Source: Dehalococcoidia bacterium (GTDB lineage: Bacteria > Chloroflexota > Dehalococcoidia > GIF9 > AB-539-J10). Taken from it: 64,000 nt of DNA. The notes beneath the pieces were generated by a model. It ran no database searches. It had not been told where the DNA came from and worked only from the letters and a program-made list of their open reading frames with translations. Within the stretch, counting starts at the first letter, position 1. Every line of letters starts with the position of its first letter. A program made the translations under genes and the position numbers. This document shows, piece after piece, positions 39,391-49,767 of this stretch. The DNA lies in the NCBI GenBank assembly GCA_003562475.1, contig PWUU01000048.1, forward strand, positions 1-64,000, written 5' to 3'.

Positions 39391-40529
39391 TCATCTGTCG
39401 AGGTCAAGCGGCTGCACGTCTTCCGCGAAGTAACAATGAAACTCGCGTGGCAAACTGTGGTAGTCGATGGATTCAATCACGCTGGAGAAATCTCTCGAGT
39501 TGACTGTGTTCCAGAACAGCAGTGTCTTGTCTTGCACCCTGCCGCTTCTCGCATCATTTACGAGCGCGGCCAGCGTCTTCCCCGTGTAGGTGCCCTCCAG
39601 CTTGATGCCTTCAGACTCGTCCATCAGAGACACTGCCTCCATCCCCTCCCTCGTGAACTGTGCGTATCGTTCGCCAGATAGTCCCGCCGCATGTTGATTG
39701 ATTCCGGCGGACAGTCGAAGGTGGGGAAGGAGTCGTCCAGGGAATGCAGGAACGCGCTGGTCCTGTTGACGAGTCTGCTCATCCCCGAGGAGCTCACGAT
39801 TTTCCCGCTCGTCACGAGCACCGAGACAACCCGGCTGTTCAGGCTCGCTGCCTTGAGTCCAAGCAGCAACCCTGCTACGGTGCCCATCGAGCCGCACGCC
39901 ACATAGATCAGGCCCGGTTCGGGCAGTTCGCCATCTGCTATCTGTCGCTTCAGTTCGAATGCGGCATTGACGTATCCGGCAACGCCCGCGATGGAGGTGC
40001 CTCCCGGAGGAATGAGGCGAGGTACGCGGCCACTCTTTGCCCTGCGTCGCAGGATTTCTCTCAGGGTCGCCAGGTAGACCAGCGGTCTGGTTCTCCGGCA
40101 TTCGAGCTCTGCACCGCACAGGTGCAACTCCGCGCCATGGTGATAGCTCAACAGCAGGTTGCGACGCACGTAGAGAGCATTCGGCTGGGGCATCAGCATC
40201 GAGATGCTCTTCAAGCCGACCTGCCGGGCGTAGATAGTGGTAGCCAGGGCATGGTTTGACCCGGCACAGCCGAAGGTCAGCACTTCTCGTGCCTCTGAGC
40301 GCACGGCATCTGCCAGAATGAACTCCAGCTTTCATGGCTTGTTGCCGCCGTACTCACTGGCGCTCAGGTCATCGCGTTTCACATACAGCCGGCTTGTGTT
40401 CAGGGCGTTTCCCAATCGGTCGGCCTTCTGTACAGGAGTGGGCAGTGTGCCAAGCCGAATGTACGGGAGCTTCTCCTTCAGAGCCGGATATTCTTCGAAC
40501 AGCGGAATTGCTGACATCCGTTCCTCCAC
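39391..40529 (-). pseudogene. D-cysteine desulfhydrase / ACC deaminase-like PLP enzyme, disrupted
   Basis: LGTLPTPVQKADRLGNALNTSRLYVKRDDLSASEYGGNKP*KLEFILADAV (in-frame TGA at 40332-40334) ...GCAGSNHALATTIYAR...; frameshift near 39675 into GERYAQFTREGMEAVSLMDESEGIKLEGTYTGKTLAALV. Confidence 0.75.
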
Positions 40530-40844
40530 CGGCCTCGGGCAGTGATGCTCCCTGCTGTCCGGGAGACCGTGCTAGCACCAACAGTCACCCGGCGCCAGCC
40601 ATGCCGGGGGAGTCGTGGTTTGAGTGAAGGACGTCCCCCGAGATTGCCCGCTGAAGGCACCCGCGCCGCCATCCATGTGTATCTGTGTACCACAGGCGGG
40701 CGACCTCGCCTCGTGAAGTTCTGCAATCGCGGGGTGCGTGTATGGTGCCCCGGGGATTTGCAGCAGGTCCCATCCAGTGCATGAGACGAGGGCTTCTGCA
40801 CCCGGTGTACAATGGTCCGACGAATCTGAGCAGGAGGTAATCAG

Positions 40845-42065
40845 GTGAAAGAGTACGGCGACTTCGTCAGCGAAGCGGACCGGATGATGATCGCGTCACT
40901 TCGTGAGTATGTCAGGGGCGAGATACTCCCCTACCGGCAGCAACTAGATGTTGATGAAGACCGGGTACACGTGCACCGCGTGCTGAATGGCCTCGCCGCA
41001 ATGGGCCTGCATAAGCGAGGGCTTCCCGAGTCGCTCGGTGGCATCCGCACGGGGGCGGTCTCGTTCGTAGCCGGCTATGAGGAAATTGCGCGGGGCGACT
41101 GCGGCATTGCGCTAACGCTGAGCGTGCCGGCCTGGGTATTCGGCGCGGCCGTCCGCTCCCGCAACGAGCGCGTGCTTGAGGATCTGTGTCGGCCGTTCTG
41201 CGGCGACACGTTCGTTGAGGCATGTCTTGCGATGACGGAGCCGGAGGGTGGCTGCAACGTCGAGAGCGCCGAGTATCGTGGGAAGGCGATTCACACCAGG
41301 GCGCAGCTCGAGGGCGACCACTGGGTCATTAACGGCGCCAAGCAGTTCCCCAGTGGCGCCGGCGTATCGGACGTGTATCTCATCGCCTGCACTACGGATC
41401 CCGAACTGGCTGAAGAGGGCATCGCGCTCATCTACGTGCCAGCCAACACGCCCGGACTGTCGTTCGGCACGCCGGAAGATAAGATGGGAATGAGGTACAC
41501 CGATGTGAACGCCTCGGTGTACCTCGATGATGTGCGAGTCCCTATGGAATACCGCGCGTCGATGGAACCGGGAAAAGATGCGGAGAGTTTCAGAAACCTC
41601 CTCGCCTGGGGCAGGCTCTCCAGTGCTGCATTCTCCGTCGGCGTAGCGCAGGCGGCACTCGACATCGCCCTGGACTTCACGGGACAACGCCACTACGGTG
41701 GCAAACAGGTCCGACAGCACACGTTGCAGACGGCGATGCTTGCCGACATGATGATCGGTGTCGAGAGTGCGCGCTTCTACTACTTGACGGTCGCGAGCAT
41801 GTTCGACAATCGCAAGGTGTACGGTCACCACTACAGCGATGAGCAACTCGCCCGTGCGTCCGGGGCCAAGGTGTACGCCTCTGAGATGGCACTGAAAGTC
41901 TGCAATATGGCGATGGAGCTTACAGGCTCGTACGGCTACATGAGGGACTACCACATCGAGAAGTACCTCCGTGATGTAAAAATCATTCAACTGTGGGAGG
42001 GCGGCGCCCAGCTTGGCCGCATCGATGTCGCGAGGGGTCGTTACCCGATGGTTCCGTACGTCTAG
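40845..42065 (+). CDS. Acyl-CoA dehydrogenase
   Basis: ACLAMTEPEGGCNVES, FRNLLAWGRLSSAAFSVGVAQAALDIAL, MELTGSYGYMRDYHIEKYLRDVKIIQLWEG. Confidence 0.92.
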   Translation: MKEYGDFVSEADRMMIASLREYVRGEILPYRQQLDVDEDRVHVHRVLNGLAAMGLHKRGLPESLGGIRTGAVSFVAGYEEIARGDCGIALTLSVPAWVFGAAVRSRNERVLEDLCRPFCGDTFVEACLAMTEPEGGCNVESAEYRGKAIHTRAQLEGDHWVINGAKQFPSGAGVSDVYLIACTTDPELAEEGIALIYVPANTPGLSFGTPEDKMGMRYTDVNASVYLDDVRVPMEYRASMEPGKDAESFRNLLAWGRLSSAAFSVGVAQAALDIALDFTGQRHYGGKQVRQHTLQTAMLADMMIGVESARFYYLTVASMFDNRKVYGHHYSDEQLARASGAKVYASEMALKVCNMAMELTGSYGYMRDYHIEKYLRDVKIIQLWEGGAQLGRIDVARGRYPMVPYV

Positions 42066-42674
42066 TGCCCGGGTCTGCACCAGGCTGAACCGACTGCCAT
42101 CACGACGCGGCGTCACGCCTCGATTTCCCGGAAGTCTTCCACTTTGCAAGAATCTATGCGCCGAGGTTGACGCTTCGCGGCTTTGGTTTCAGTCACACGA
42201 TGAATACCACCCCCGTCTTCTCAATCGGCGGCGCGGCACCTGCGAGCAAGGCGACGGCTCCAGCTTCCTGCTGGTCCGTTCAAGAGCACGAGGGCTTCGT
42301 CATCCGGACAATCCGGACCCCTGTCAGCGTCATGTCTCCCGAACATGTGACCGGAGTACGCACACTAAATGAGCATGAATCACCGCATCTGCGGATTCGC
42401 GGGCTGCCCTGGTGATCTCTCAACTCCCGGCGTCCTGAAGGCCTCTCACAGGTAGGGCCCCGGTGCCGTCCCCCCTCGTGTGCGGACATCCGGGTATTGA
42501 CCGTGAGGTCTGTCCACAGGATGATTGCCTGTCCCGGGAGTGCCGACAGCCATGAGCAGACAACCGGGACCCGGGAGCAACGTTGTGGGGACTGACTGAC
42601 CCGACTTTGACAGTTTCGTAGCTAGAATGAGGCGTTTTCCACTACAGGTGTTGGTTCCCGTGGGCGGGCGGCGG

Positions 42675-43133
42675 TCAGTTACGCCGGCAAGGGCTGAACT
42701 CGGGGCGGTGGACGGAGTCCGGCGGCGGCAAAGGCTTTCTGTGCCAGGGGAGACAGGTCCGTCCGCGTCGGGAAGACCTGCCCTTCTTCTTCGGGACCAG
42801 CTGGCACTGCCAGCCGGCCTGCTCGATGTTGCCTCCCTCGGACCAGAACAGGATGAGGGAGTTCTCGGTCAGGATGGCCTTGCCGCCATGCTCCTCGGCT
42901 GCGGCGATGACCGCCTGGCGCAGCTCCTCGGATGAGGCGTTGAGGATGTGTTGGAACGCCTTCTCGGCCTCCTCCAGCGCCGTTCTCCGCGCTTCCTCAG
43001 CCAGCATGCGCTGCCGCTGGAGCTCCTGTCGTGCCCTGGCAAGTACCGCCTCGGGTGCCTCAGGTGCCGTGTACGGCGCCGCACTCGTCTGCTGTGTCTT
43101 TGCTGTCATGTCACGCTCCTTGTTGCGCCGCAT
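42675..43133 (-). CDS. Hypothetical coiled-coil protein
   Basis: EAVLARARQELQRQRMLAEEARRTALEEAEKAFQHILNASSEEL; no family recognised. Confidence 0.4.
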   Translation of the reverse strand: MRRNKERDMTAKTQQTSAAPYTAPEAPEAVLARARQELQRQRMLAEEARRTALEEAEKAFQHILNASSEELRQAVIAAAEEHGGKAILTENSLILFWSEGGNIEQAGWQCQLVPKKKGRSSRRGRTCLPWHRKPLPPPDSVHRPEFSPCRRN

Positions 43134-43172
43134 GACTCAGAGACACACGTGAAGCCTTCCACGAGCCATATT

Positions 43173-43234
43173 CGTGGCCGGGACCTGCGGGACGCCCCGA
43201 CGTGGGGGGCGTCCTGTGGACCCCGCCGGCCACG
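43173..43234. other. Nested GC-rich inverted repeat
   Basis: Outer CGTGGCCGG/CCGGCCACG and inner GGACGCCCC/GGGGCGTCC arms. Confidence 0.5.
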
Positions 43235-43631
43235 GGGACATCATGGCACAGAATGCCGATTCTCTTTAGCCTATAGACTTAGCCTGCGCCACGAGCGTGC
43301 CACACGTGCGGCGCCCGTGTGACAGTGCCGGTCCCGGGAGTAACCCGCGGCAGAGGCTGCTGGGCGGCTGGAGATGGAGAGCACACCGTATGGTCATCGA
43401 GTGGTGAGGCAATGCGGGTCGGTTGTCATGGTATGGAGAACGACGGCGAAGATGGAGACCGAGATGCCTGAATCGGCGCCGAAGGTGATCAGGTCGCCTG
43501 TTGGCAATGAAGTCTATGGCACCGGGGATGGTCGCGCGACAAGCTTTGGTGCGTTGAAGGTCTTGCCGACTGCCTGAATCCTGCAGCAATTGGCGGCCAC
43601 TAGTTGACAAAGTAGCAAGTCTTAGTATAAT

Positions 43632-44447
43632 ATGAGGCTTAGATATGGAGCCATCAAAAGATGGGAACACATGGATAGCAACGCAATTCACATAATGAGC
43701 CTCGAAATTACCGGGTATCTCACTCACTGTGCCAATAGGCTCGCCGTGGCGGGCCGTGAGTTCAACGAACACCTGGTGCGGCAGTTCCAGTCGTGGGACA
43801 CTGAGGCCGAGAGTGTGATGGTTAAACCCAACTTGCCTGCAGAGCACGTGTCATTCCTCAAGGCTGTCGCCTTCACACTGGGTTGGCTCGAGCAGAGCGT
43901 CGCAGTATCCGACGTGGTTGATGAGACGAACCGAACGAAACTGCTCTATCTACCGAAGCTGTATCTGCAGTGCCTGCTGGAGCAGAAGGCCGGCGTTACC
44001 GGCAGCATCGAAGCGCGGTTTGATGAGCTGCTACAGGAAGCTCAGACAGGTATGCCGCTTAGGCGACCCCGACGCCTTACGGGGGTCATTGCCGGGCTCG
44101 ACACCTGGGCCAAAGTGAATCTTGATGTCGCCACATCGCCCAACGGAAGCCTGGATCTTGAGACGCTCCAGGACCTGGCGCTGAAAGCAGGCAAACGCGC
44201 CAGGTGGACGGCGCTTGCTCCTGTCAAAATGGGCTCGCTCCTGCGCGGAAGTGCGCCCAGGTCGCTCTTTCCTCCCGTTGGCAGTGCCGTATCTCGAGGG
44301 ATAGAGAGACTGTTGGGCTTCTCTCTCTCTGAGTCTGAGAATGACTATACCATCGCGCGAGGACTGCACCTACGGCTGGCGGATCTCGCTCAGGCATCGG
44401 TAGTTGACATCAACAGCGGGCTGTATCGTTTGGGGGGCGGAAGCTGA
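43632..44447 (+). CDS. Hypothetical protein
   Basis: 271-aa ORF; stop overlaps start of next ORF (TGATG). Confidence 0.6.
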   Translation: MRLRYGAIKRWEHMDSNAIHIMSLEITGYLTHCANRLAVAGREFNEHLVRQFQSWDTEAESVMVKPNLPAEHVSFLKAVAFTLGWLEQSVAVSDVVDETNRTKLLYLPKLYLQCLLEQKAGVTGSIEARFDELLQEAQTGMPLRRPRRLTGVIAGLDTWAKVNLDVATSPNGSLDLETLQDLALKAGKRARWTALAPVKMGSLLRGSAPRSLFPPVGSAVSRGIERLLGFSLSESENDYTIARGLHLRLADLAQASVVDINSGLYRLGGGS

Positions 44448-45139
44448 TGGCGATGCGCCCGTCCGCTGCAAAGACACTGAAGGTTCACAGGCTGATATCT
44501 GGGCCTCCCACGCCGTTCGACGGGTGGCCAGGCGATGGTGGAGGTGGTGGAGGCTGCGTGTGTTTCGTGTGTGGCAGGTCGGTGGGCGGGGAAGAACCTA
44601 TCGTGGTCGTTTCTCGACTGTGGCAAGCGAGTCCAACTGGCGAGGAGAGGCTGAAGAAGGTGTTCTGCGCCACATCCTCACTGCAGGTATGTGTCTCATG
44701 CACAGTTAAGGCTGCGAATTGCAGAGTCAGGTTTACACACACTCCCCGGCTCGTAAGTCCGGAGCTTGCGGCGTTCTACTGCTACGCGCGTGCCTTCGCC
44801 CACGGTCTCGCCGCGGCACGGTCCGATACGCGCGTGGAGCGCGTCATACCGATGAACAACCTGCTTGCGTTACCGGAACACCGGTTATCGCCACTGTCCG
44901 GCTCGGATCGGCACCTGGACAAGCGACTCAGTGTCGTTGGCGAGGACAAGTGCTATCGCTGCGGCGGTGACATAGCGCCTGGGACGAGGCACATGCTTAT
45001 CGAACTAGCAGTGCACAGCGACTTCCGTCGGGCCGTGAATCTCAGCAATATCTGGCCGGTAAGCAAGCACTGTCGTGGCTGCTCAATCCGACTGTTCCCA
45101 ATCGATAGTAATGATCGCCTTGACCCTAACGTGTGGTAG
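44447..45139 (+). CDS. CxxC-rich hypothetical protein (possible treble-clef/HNH-like zinc module)
   Basis: CFVCGR, CVSC, CYRCGG, CRGC motifs. Confidence 0.6.
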   Translation: MAMRPSAAKTLKVHRLISGPPTPFDGWPGDGGGGGGCVCFVCGRSVGGEEPIVVVSRLWQASPTGEERLKKVFCATSSLQVCVSCTVKAANCRVRFTHTPRLVSPELAAFYCYARAFAHGLAAARSDTRVERVIPMNNLLALPEHRLSPLSGSDRHLDKRLSVVGEDKCYRCGGDIAPGTRHMLIELAVHSDFRRAVNLSNIWPVSKHCRGCSIRLFPIDSNDRLDPNVW

Positions 45140-45193
45140 TTTCACTGAGATATTCTGGCGGAGTGACTTCTCAACGGTGAAGGAGGGTGACTG

Positions 45194-45919
45194 ATGTGCG
45201 CAGATGTAGAGAATCTCACACCCAGGACTATTGAAGCGGTCTGGGCCGTGGCCTGGCAGTGCGCTCAGAATGACGAGCGAGTGTGGGCTGATGTTGAGCG
45301 AGCACGAGGACTTGATCCTGCCCAGACGAGCGAGTGTGACTTCATGCGGGAGTGTGCCTGGGCCATATTTGGGGCTGCGTTTGACTCTGAGACGCTCGCA
45401 AAGTTGTGGCCAGTTCTTGAGGAAGCATTCTGCAACTGGTGTGTCGCTGATATCGTGGCACAACGCGAAATCGTAAGAGCCCGCGCCCTCGAAGTTTTCA
45501 ACCATGAGAAAAAAGTGGATGCCGTCCTCGAAATCGCACAATGGCTCTATGCACAGAAGTGGTCTGATGTCCGCGATACGCTGCTCAGCCTCTGCGAGAG
45601 GGATAGACGTGGGGATCTAGTGGTCACGGATAGACTCATCAGGTGGTTGGACGAGCGCCGTTACGTTGGACCGACTCTGGCGGCATACATCGCCAAGGAC
45701 GTAGGTATCGGCAGCGTGAAGGATGACAGGGTTATGCGCCGACTTGCCAAGTATCTCGGCTACAGTCCTGACGAGGCCGGTGTCCGGCGAATGGCTCGTG
45801 ATGTGCAGTCATTTGTCAATGAGAAGCTTAATGTCATCGACACGGTGCTCTGGAACTGGGCGATGGAGCAAGAATGGCTGAAGGATTCGGAAGGTTGCGA
45901 CTCCGCGTCATCATCCTGA
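45194..45919 (+). CDS. Hypothetical protein, possibly HhH-GPD-like
   Basis: GPTLAAYIAKDVGIGSVKDDRVMRRLAKYLGYSPDEAGVRRMARDVQSFVNEKLNVIDTVLWNW resembles the C-terminal half of HhH-GPD proteins. Confidence 0.5.
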   Translation: MCADVENLTPRTIEAVWAVAWQCAQNDERVWADVERARGLDPAQTSECDFMRECAWAIFGAAFDSETLAKLWPVLEEAFCNWCVADIVAQREIVRARALEVFNHEKKVDAVLEIAQWLYAQKWSDVRDTLLSLCERDRRGDLVVTDRLIRWLDERRYVGPTLAAYIAKDVGIGSVKDDRVMRRLAKYLGYSPDEAGVRRMARDVQSFVNEKLNVIDTVLWNWAMEQEWLKDSEGCDSASSS

Positions 45920-46015
45920 ACCGGAGCAGACTGTACCCTTCGCTGGCACGAAGCGACGGGTGTGTTCTCATAGTCGCATCTTGAACCGGAGGATCTGCCT
46001 TGGAGGTGTCGTGCA

Positions 46016-46258
46016 ATGTTGGAGATCTGCCTTGGGATAGTCGCATTGGTTATTCTTAGCATCCCAGTACTCACTGTTCTGCTGGCGGCTCTCTACGTAG
46101 TACTGCTGCTCTTGAGCCTGGGGCTTTGGCTTGTTGAGAAGGCCATTGAGTTAACGATCCCTGAAGAGGTCAAGCGATGGGCCGAGGATGGTCCTGATCA
46201 AGAAGAGATGAGGTTGATTGAGGACGAGATCGCCAAAGGAAATCTCAGTCTCGATTGA
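46016..46258 (+). CDS. Small membrane protein
   Basis: 80 aa; long N-terminal hydrophobic stretch then acidic tail; GGAGGTG upstream. Confidence 0.55.
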   Translation: MLEICLGIVALVILSIPVLTVLLAALYVVLLLLSLGLWLVEKAIELTIPEEVKRWAEDGPDQEEMRLIEDEIAKGNLSLD

Positions 46259-46622
46259 CTGAGCCCCAGAGCGAACGGTACCAGTCTTCCCCTGATCGTG
46301 GAAGCAGGTTATGGCGAGAGAATGAGGTAGCGCATGCGCTTCTCCTTGTTCAAGCTGCCGCGACAGAATCAGAGGAGCAATCGGCCGCCGAGTAGTCAGG
46401 ACAAAGCTCAGTAGCGTTGCAGAAACCCTTCACGCTATCCCTTACACTAATCCGTGGTAGCCTGGGAATAGCACGCTCGTTGCGGCAGCTCCAGAGCCAC
46501 CCTGCCTGTTCCGTCGTACTGCCAGCATCTCACCTTCTTCATGTCAGTCTCCTTCCTCTATCCTCTGTTCTTCCGGCAGCGTATGGCAGTGCACCACCGT
46601 GTGGTGTACGGTCACATTCTGG

Positions 46623-47927
46623 CTATGAAGACCTTTGCTCAAACCCTACCTTTCCTCCATTGCTGCGCTTCACGTGCCGCAGTGCCATCTGGACGGCGGA
46701 TGCGGAGAAGACGGTGGACCAGTAGTTGGGGGACTCCGGGGGCACGGGCGACTCGATGGCGGCGCTGTGCACCACCTCCTGTATCTGCGCCGGGGTGAGA
46801 CCTGCCGTTCTCTCGACCAGGTGCTCCACAATGTCTGGCGGTAGGGGGAGCTGTCGGGCAAGATAGTTGAGGTAGTTGCGGCGTTGATCGGCGTCGGGCG
46901 GGTCGATGTTGATGACGCGGTCGAAGCGCGACGGCCGGTCTTTCAGCGCCTCGTCCAGTATCTCCAGCCAGTTGGTGGTGGCGACGGTGACGACGTTGCG
47001 GCAGTTCTGGACGCCGTCGAGGGCGAAGAGCAGCCGGGAGAGGGCATCGGCCGAGCTGTAGTGGGAGCGGATGCGCCCCTGTCCGACGAGGTCGATGTCC
47101 TCGAGAAAGACGATGCTGGGACTGAGGTCGGCGGCCACCTTGTAAAGTTCGTCCACGAAGAGCGGGTGCGTCAGGGCCCCCGTGTGTGCCACGATGCAGG
47201 TGACGCCGGGACTGGTGTTCATGAGCGCCTTGCAGACGAGGGTCTTGCCGGTGCCGGGCTTGCCGGTGAGCAGCAGGCCGCGGCGAGGCGAGATGCCGTG
47301 TGGCTCGAGGTTCGGTGCCCAGGAGAGGAACCTCGTAGTGTGGGCGATGACGGCGTCTCTGGTGCCGTCGGGCAGGGCGATGTCCTCCCACGTCCTGGGA
47401 GCCAGCTCGAGGAAGGTCATGGTGCCTGAGAACTCGATGTTCTGGCCGCGGTACAGCTGCTTGGCGGCGAGCCTTGCGTCAAGGGCACGGGCGAAGGCGA
47501 CGGCGTGGCGGAGGTGCTCCTCCGAGGCAACCACCACCACGTCAGCTTTGTCGGTGGGGTCGAGGTCGACGTAAACCACGAGGGGGATACCGCGGCGCTT
47601 GAGGAAGAGTATGCCACCCTGCAGCAGTACCTCAGTCTTGCCCGGGGCCACGCTGACGCTCGTGTAACGGGCCTGGCGGATGCCATGGCCGATGACCTGC
47701 TCGGTCTTCCATCCGCCCTTCCGGCGCTGCCGATCGAGCGCCCAGGTCATGAGGTCGCAGTAGTAACGCGGCGCGCTTAAGGGGATGTCGAGGATGTGCT
47801 CGCTCCCGAGGAAGGCCTCGACGGTGCGGCGCGTCTGCCGTGAGGCGGGCTGCTCGCCGTCGTCATCCGATTCCACCAACGCTCCGAAATCGATCTCCTT
47901 GTAGTCATCATGCAGGTGAGGTCCCAT
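46623..47927 (-). CDS. AAA+ ATPase
   Basis: Walker A GKPGTGKT, Walker B SIVFLEDIDLVG, sensor ATTNWLEILDEALKDRPSRFDRVI. Confidence 0.88.
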   Translation of the reverse strand: MGPHLHDDYKEIDFGALVESDDDGEQPASRQTRRTVEAFLGSEHILDIPLSAPRYYCDLMTWALDRQRRKGGWKTEQVIGHGIRQARYTSVSVAPGKTEVLLQGGILFLKRRGIPLVVYVDLDPTDKADVVVVASEEHLRHAVAFARALDARLAAKQLYRGQNIEFSGTMTFLELAPRTWEDIALPDGTRDAVIAHTTRFLSWAPNLEPHGISPRRGLLLTGKPGTGKTLVCKALMNTSPGVTCIVAHTGALTHPLFVDELYKVAADLSPSIVFLEDIDLVGQGRIRSHYSSADALSRLLFALDGVQNCRNVVTVATTNWLEILDEALKDRPSRFDRVINIDPPDADQRRNYLNYLARQLPLPPDIVEHLVERTAGLTPAQIQEVVHSAAIESPVPPESPNYWSTVFSASAVQMALRHVKRSNGGKVGFEQRSS

Positions 47928-48031
47928 TCCTTTCTCCTCCCATCGTTTTCGCGAAGCATGACGGATGGCTGTGACAACTGTGCGTCAAGACGCTGTTTGG
48001 CCCAGTGGTTGGTCGATTGTAGGTCTCCGGA

Positions 48032-48319
48032 CTACTCAGAATACTCATTGGTAGCAGAATCCTCGCGAGTGTTTGAGGCGCTGCGCGGAGGTGGCATGAA
48101 GCCGTATCCGTTACACTCGTTGCAGGTGAATTGACCAATGAGTGGTCCCAACTGACCCCATCCATCGCAGTTTTCGCATCGGATCCATTGTGCCTTCGCG
48201 CTGGTGACCTCGCCTCGTCCGTCGCACGTAGGGCAGGTCTTCCGTCTTCGGAACCCCGGAGCTACGCACCTCGGCCCCTTGATTTCCTTTCGTCCCAGAC
48301 AGTTCGGGCATATGTCCAT
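48032..48319 (-). CDS. Stand-alone DnaJ-type CxxCxGxG zinc-finger protein
   Basis: Four units: CPNCLGRKEI, CPTCDGRGEV, CENCDGWGQL, CNECNGYGFM; no J-domain. Confidence 0.65.
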   Translation of the reverse strand: MDICPNCLGRKEIKGPRCVAPGFRRRKTCPTCDGRGEVTSAKAQWIRCENCDGWGQLGPLIGQFTCNECNGYGFMPPPRSASNTREDSATNEYSE

Positions 48320-48871
48320 CTAATACCTCCTTCTTGCTTCACTCCCTGTTTGTGACAGGCAAACCTCCCTTATATGACGGCGACCGTGAAAAATGCAAGT
48401 CGGATGGACTGCAAGTCACGATTGGTGCAGCTTTGATGGGAAATCCTCCCCGCAGATTCAGCCTTTCAAACATCGGCTCTGCGGGGTAAGTAGAGATCCA
48501 GGAAGTTGTGTAGGAGGTGACTGGCAAGAAAGAGAGGTCACTGCGCCACCATCATCATTAAGACCAGAACGAAACTATAGAGGTGACGACAGTGACCGAG
48601 GAAAGCATGGAGCTGGCTAGGCCTCTTGACCTTCCTCCCGTAATCAGTACGAGTCCGAATTAGCGTCCTCCGATCGACTGACGCTGGCAGTGGCGGACTC
48701 GGAACTGCACGCAAGCCGTGCACGGAAGGACAGATAAGCGGGGTGCTTCAGGAGGCCGAAGTTGGCACGAAGGAGCCGGATCTATGCCGGAACACGAACA
48801 CTATTGACCGAGTAATCGCGCTCTTGCGACCATTGTGGAAACGCCTTGGCGTGCTCAATTCGTGGTCAGGC

Positions 48872-49657
48872 TTAGGACCGGTTCAGGATTGCGACCAGCA
48901 AGTGAGCAAACTCCGTCTCGCTGCCTGCAGCACGAGGCTTGTGTTTCAGAAATTTGATGCACATCTGATCACATTGCTCCATGATCTTGTTCCACGGCAC
49001 AGTTCGCCAGGTCCTGCTACCTACCGCTGGCTGATAGTTGCGCAGGCTATTGACCAACCTCAAACGAGAATGCTTGCTCGAAAGAGGGCCCGACCAGGTG
49101 CCGTTCCTAAGCCGGGTGTTGGGCCGTTTTTCTCTCTGCCACTCATACTTTGTCACGTGCAGCCAGATCCAGATGCCTGTGTGAACAGCTTGCCACCTAT
49201 CGTGATTCTGACTCGTCTCGGCCTTATAGGGCAGGCGGAGTGATTCAAAGTCTTTGACCCAAGGGCCGTGGTCTTCCGCCAGGGCACTCGGCACAACTCC
49301 TGCGGCATTACTTGGCCGGGTGAACTTGAACTCAAACCAGGCACAACGACCCCCAGAACCCTTGCCACGTGCACATTCGTGCGCTGGTCGCCAGACCATG
49401 AGATCTGCTCGCCTCAATCGTGTCTCTTGAGGCCGGAAATAGGGAAAGTCCAAGAAAGGAATGTAGTCCGGGCCGGATGCCAAGACGTTGGCCATCTCGT
49501 GCTCGAGATGGCGTTCCGTGAGGTCTGCCAAGGTTTCTACGCCTCTGTCAGCCGCTTTGTTAAGGTTCTCCCGCATACTGTTGACGGCGTTGCAGCCATG
49601 TTTGAGCACATCGGCAGCGTTCACAGGATTCGATAGCCAATCAACGTTCCGTTTCAT
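48872..49657 (-). CDS. Hypothetical protein, possible PD-(D/E)XK nuclease fold
   Basis: RRADLMVWRPAHE...CAWFEFKFTRP (D-x(n)-ExK spacing). Confidence 0.45.
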   Translation of the reverse strand: MKRNVDWLSNPVNAADVLKHGCNAVNSMRENLNKAADRGVETLADLTERHLEHEMANVLASGPDYIPFLDFPYFRPQETRLRRADLMVWRPAHECARGKGSGGRCAWFEFKFTRPSNAAGVVPSALAEDHGPWVKDFESLRLPYKAETSQNHDRWQAVHTGIWIWLHVTKYEWQREKRPNTRLRNGTWSGPLSSKHSRLRLVNSLRNYQPAVGSRTWRTVPWNKIMEQCDQMCIKFLKHKPRAAGSETEFAHLLVAILNRS

Positions 49658-49767
49658 CCTATCACTATCCTCCTATTAAGTGGACTGAAACAACCTAGCA
49701 TCACGACTCCGATGCCCATTGTGAGTGTTCATTATCAGTCCGAGTTGTCCGGGTGTCGTATAACAGC

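Noticed and set aside
40332-40334. In-frame TGA as selenocysteine
   Set aside because: Position is a normally Arg-like residue in this family, no SECIS recognised, and the gene has another frameshift
41112-42149. 345-aa minus ORF opposite acyl-CoA dehydrogenase
   Set aside because: Shadow ORF of a confident gene
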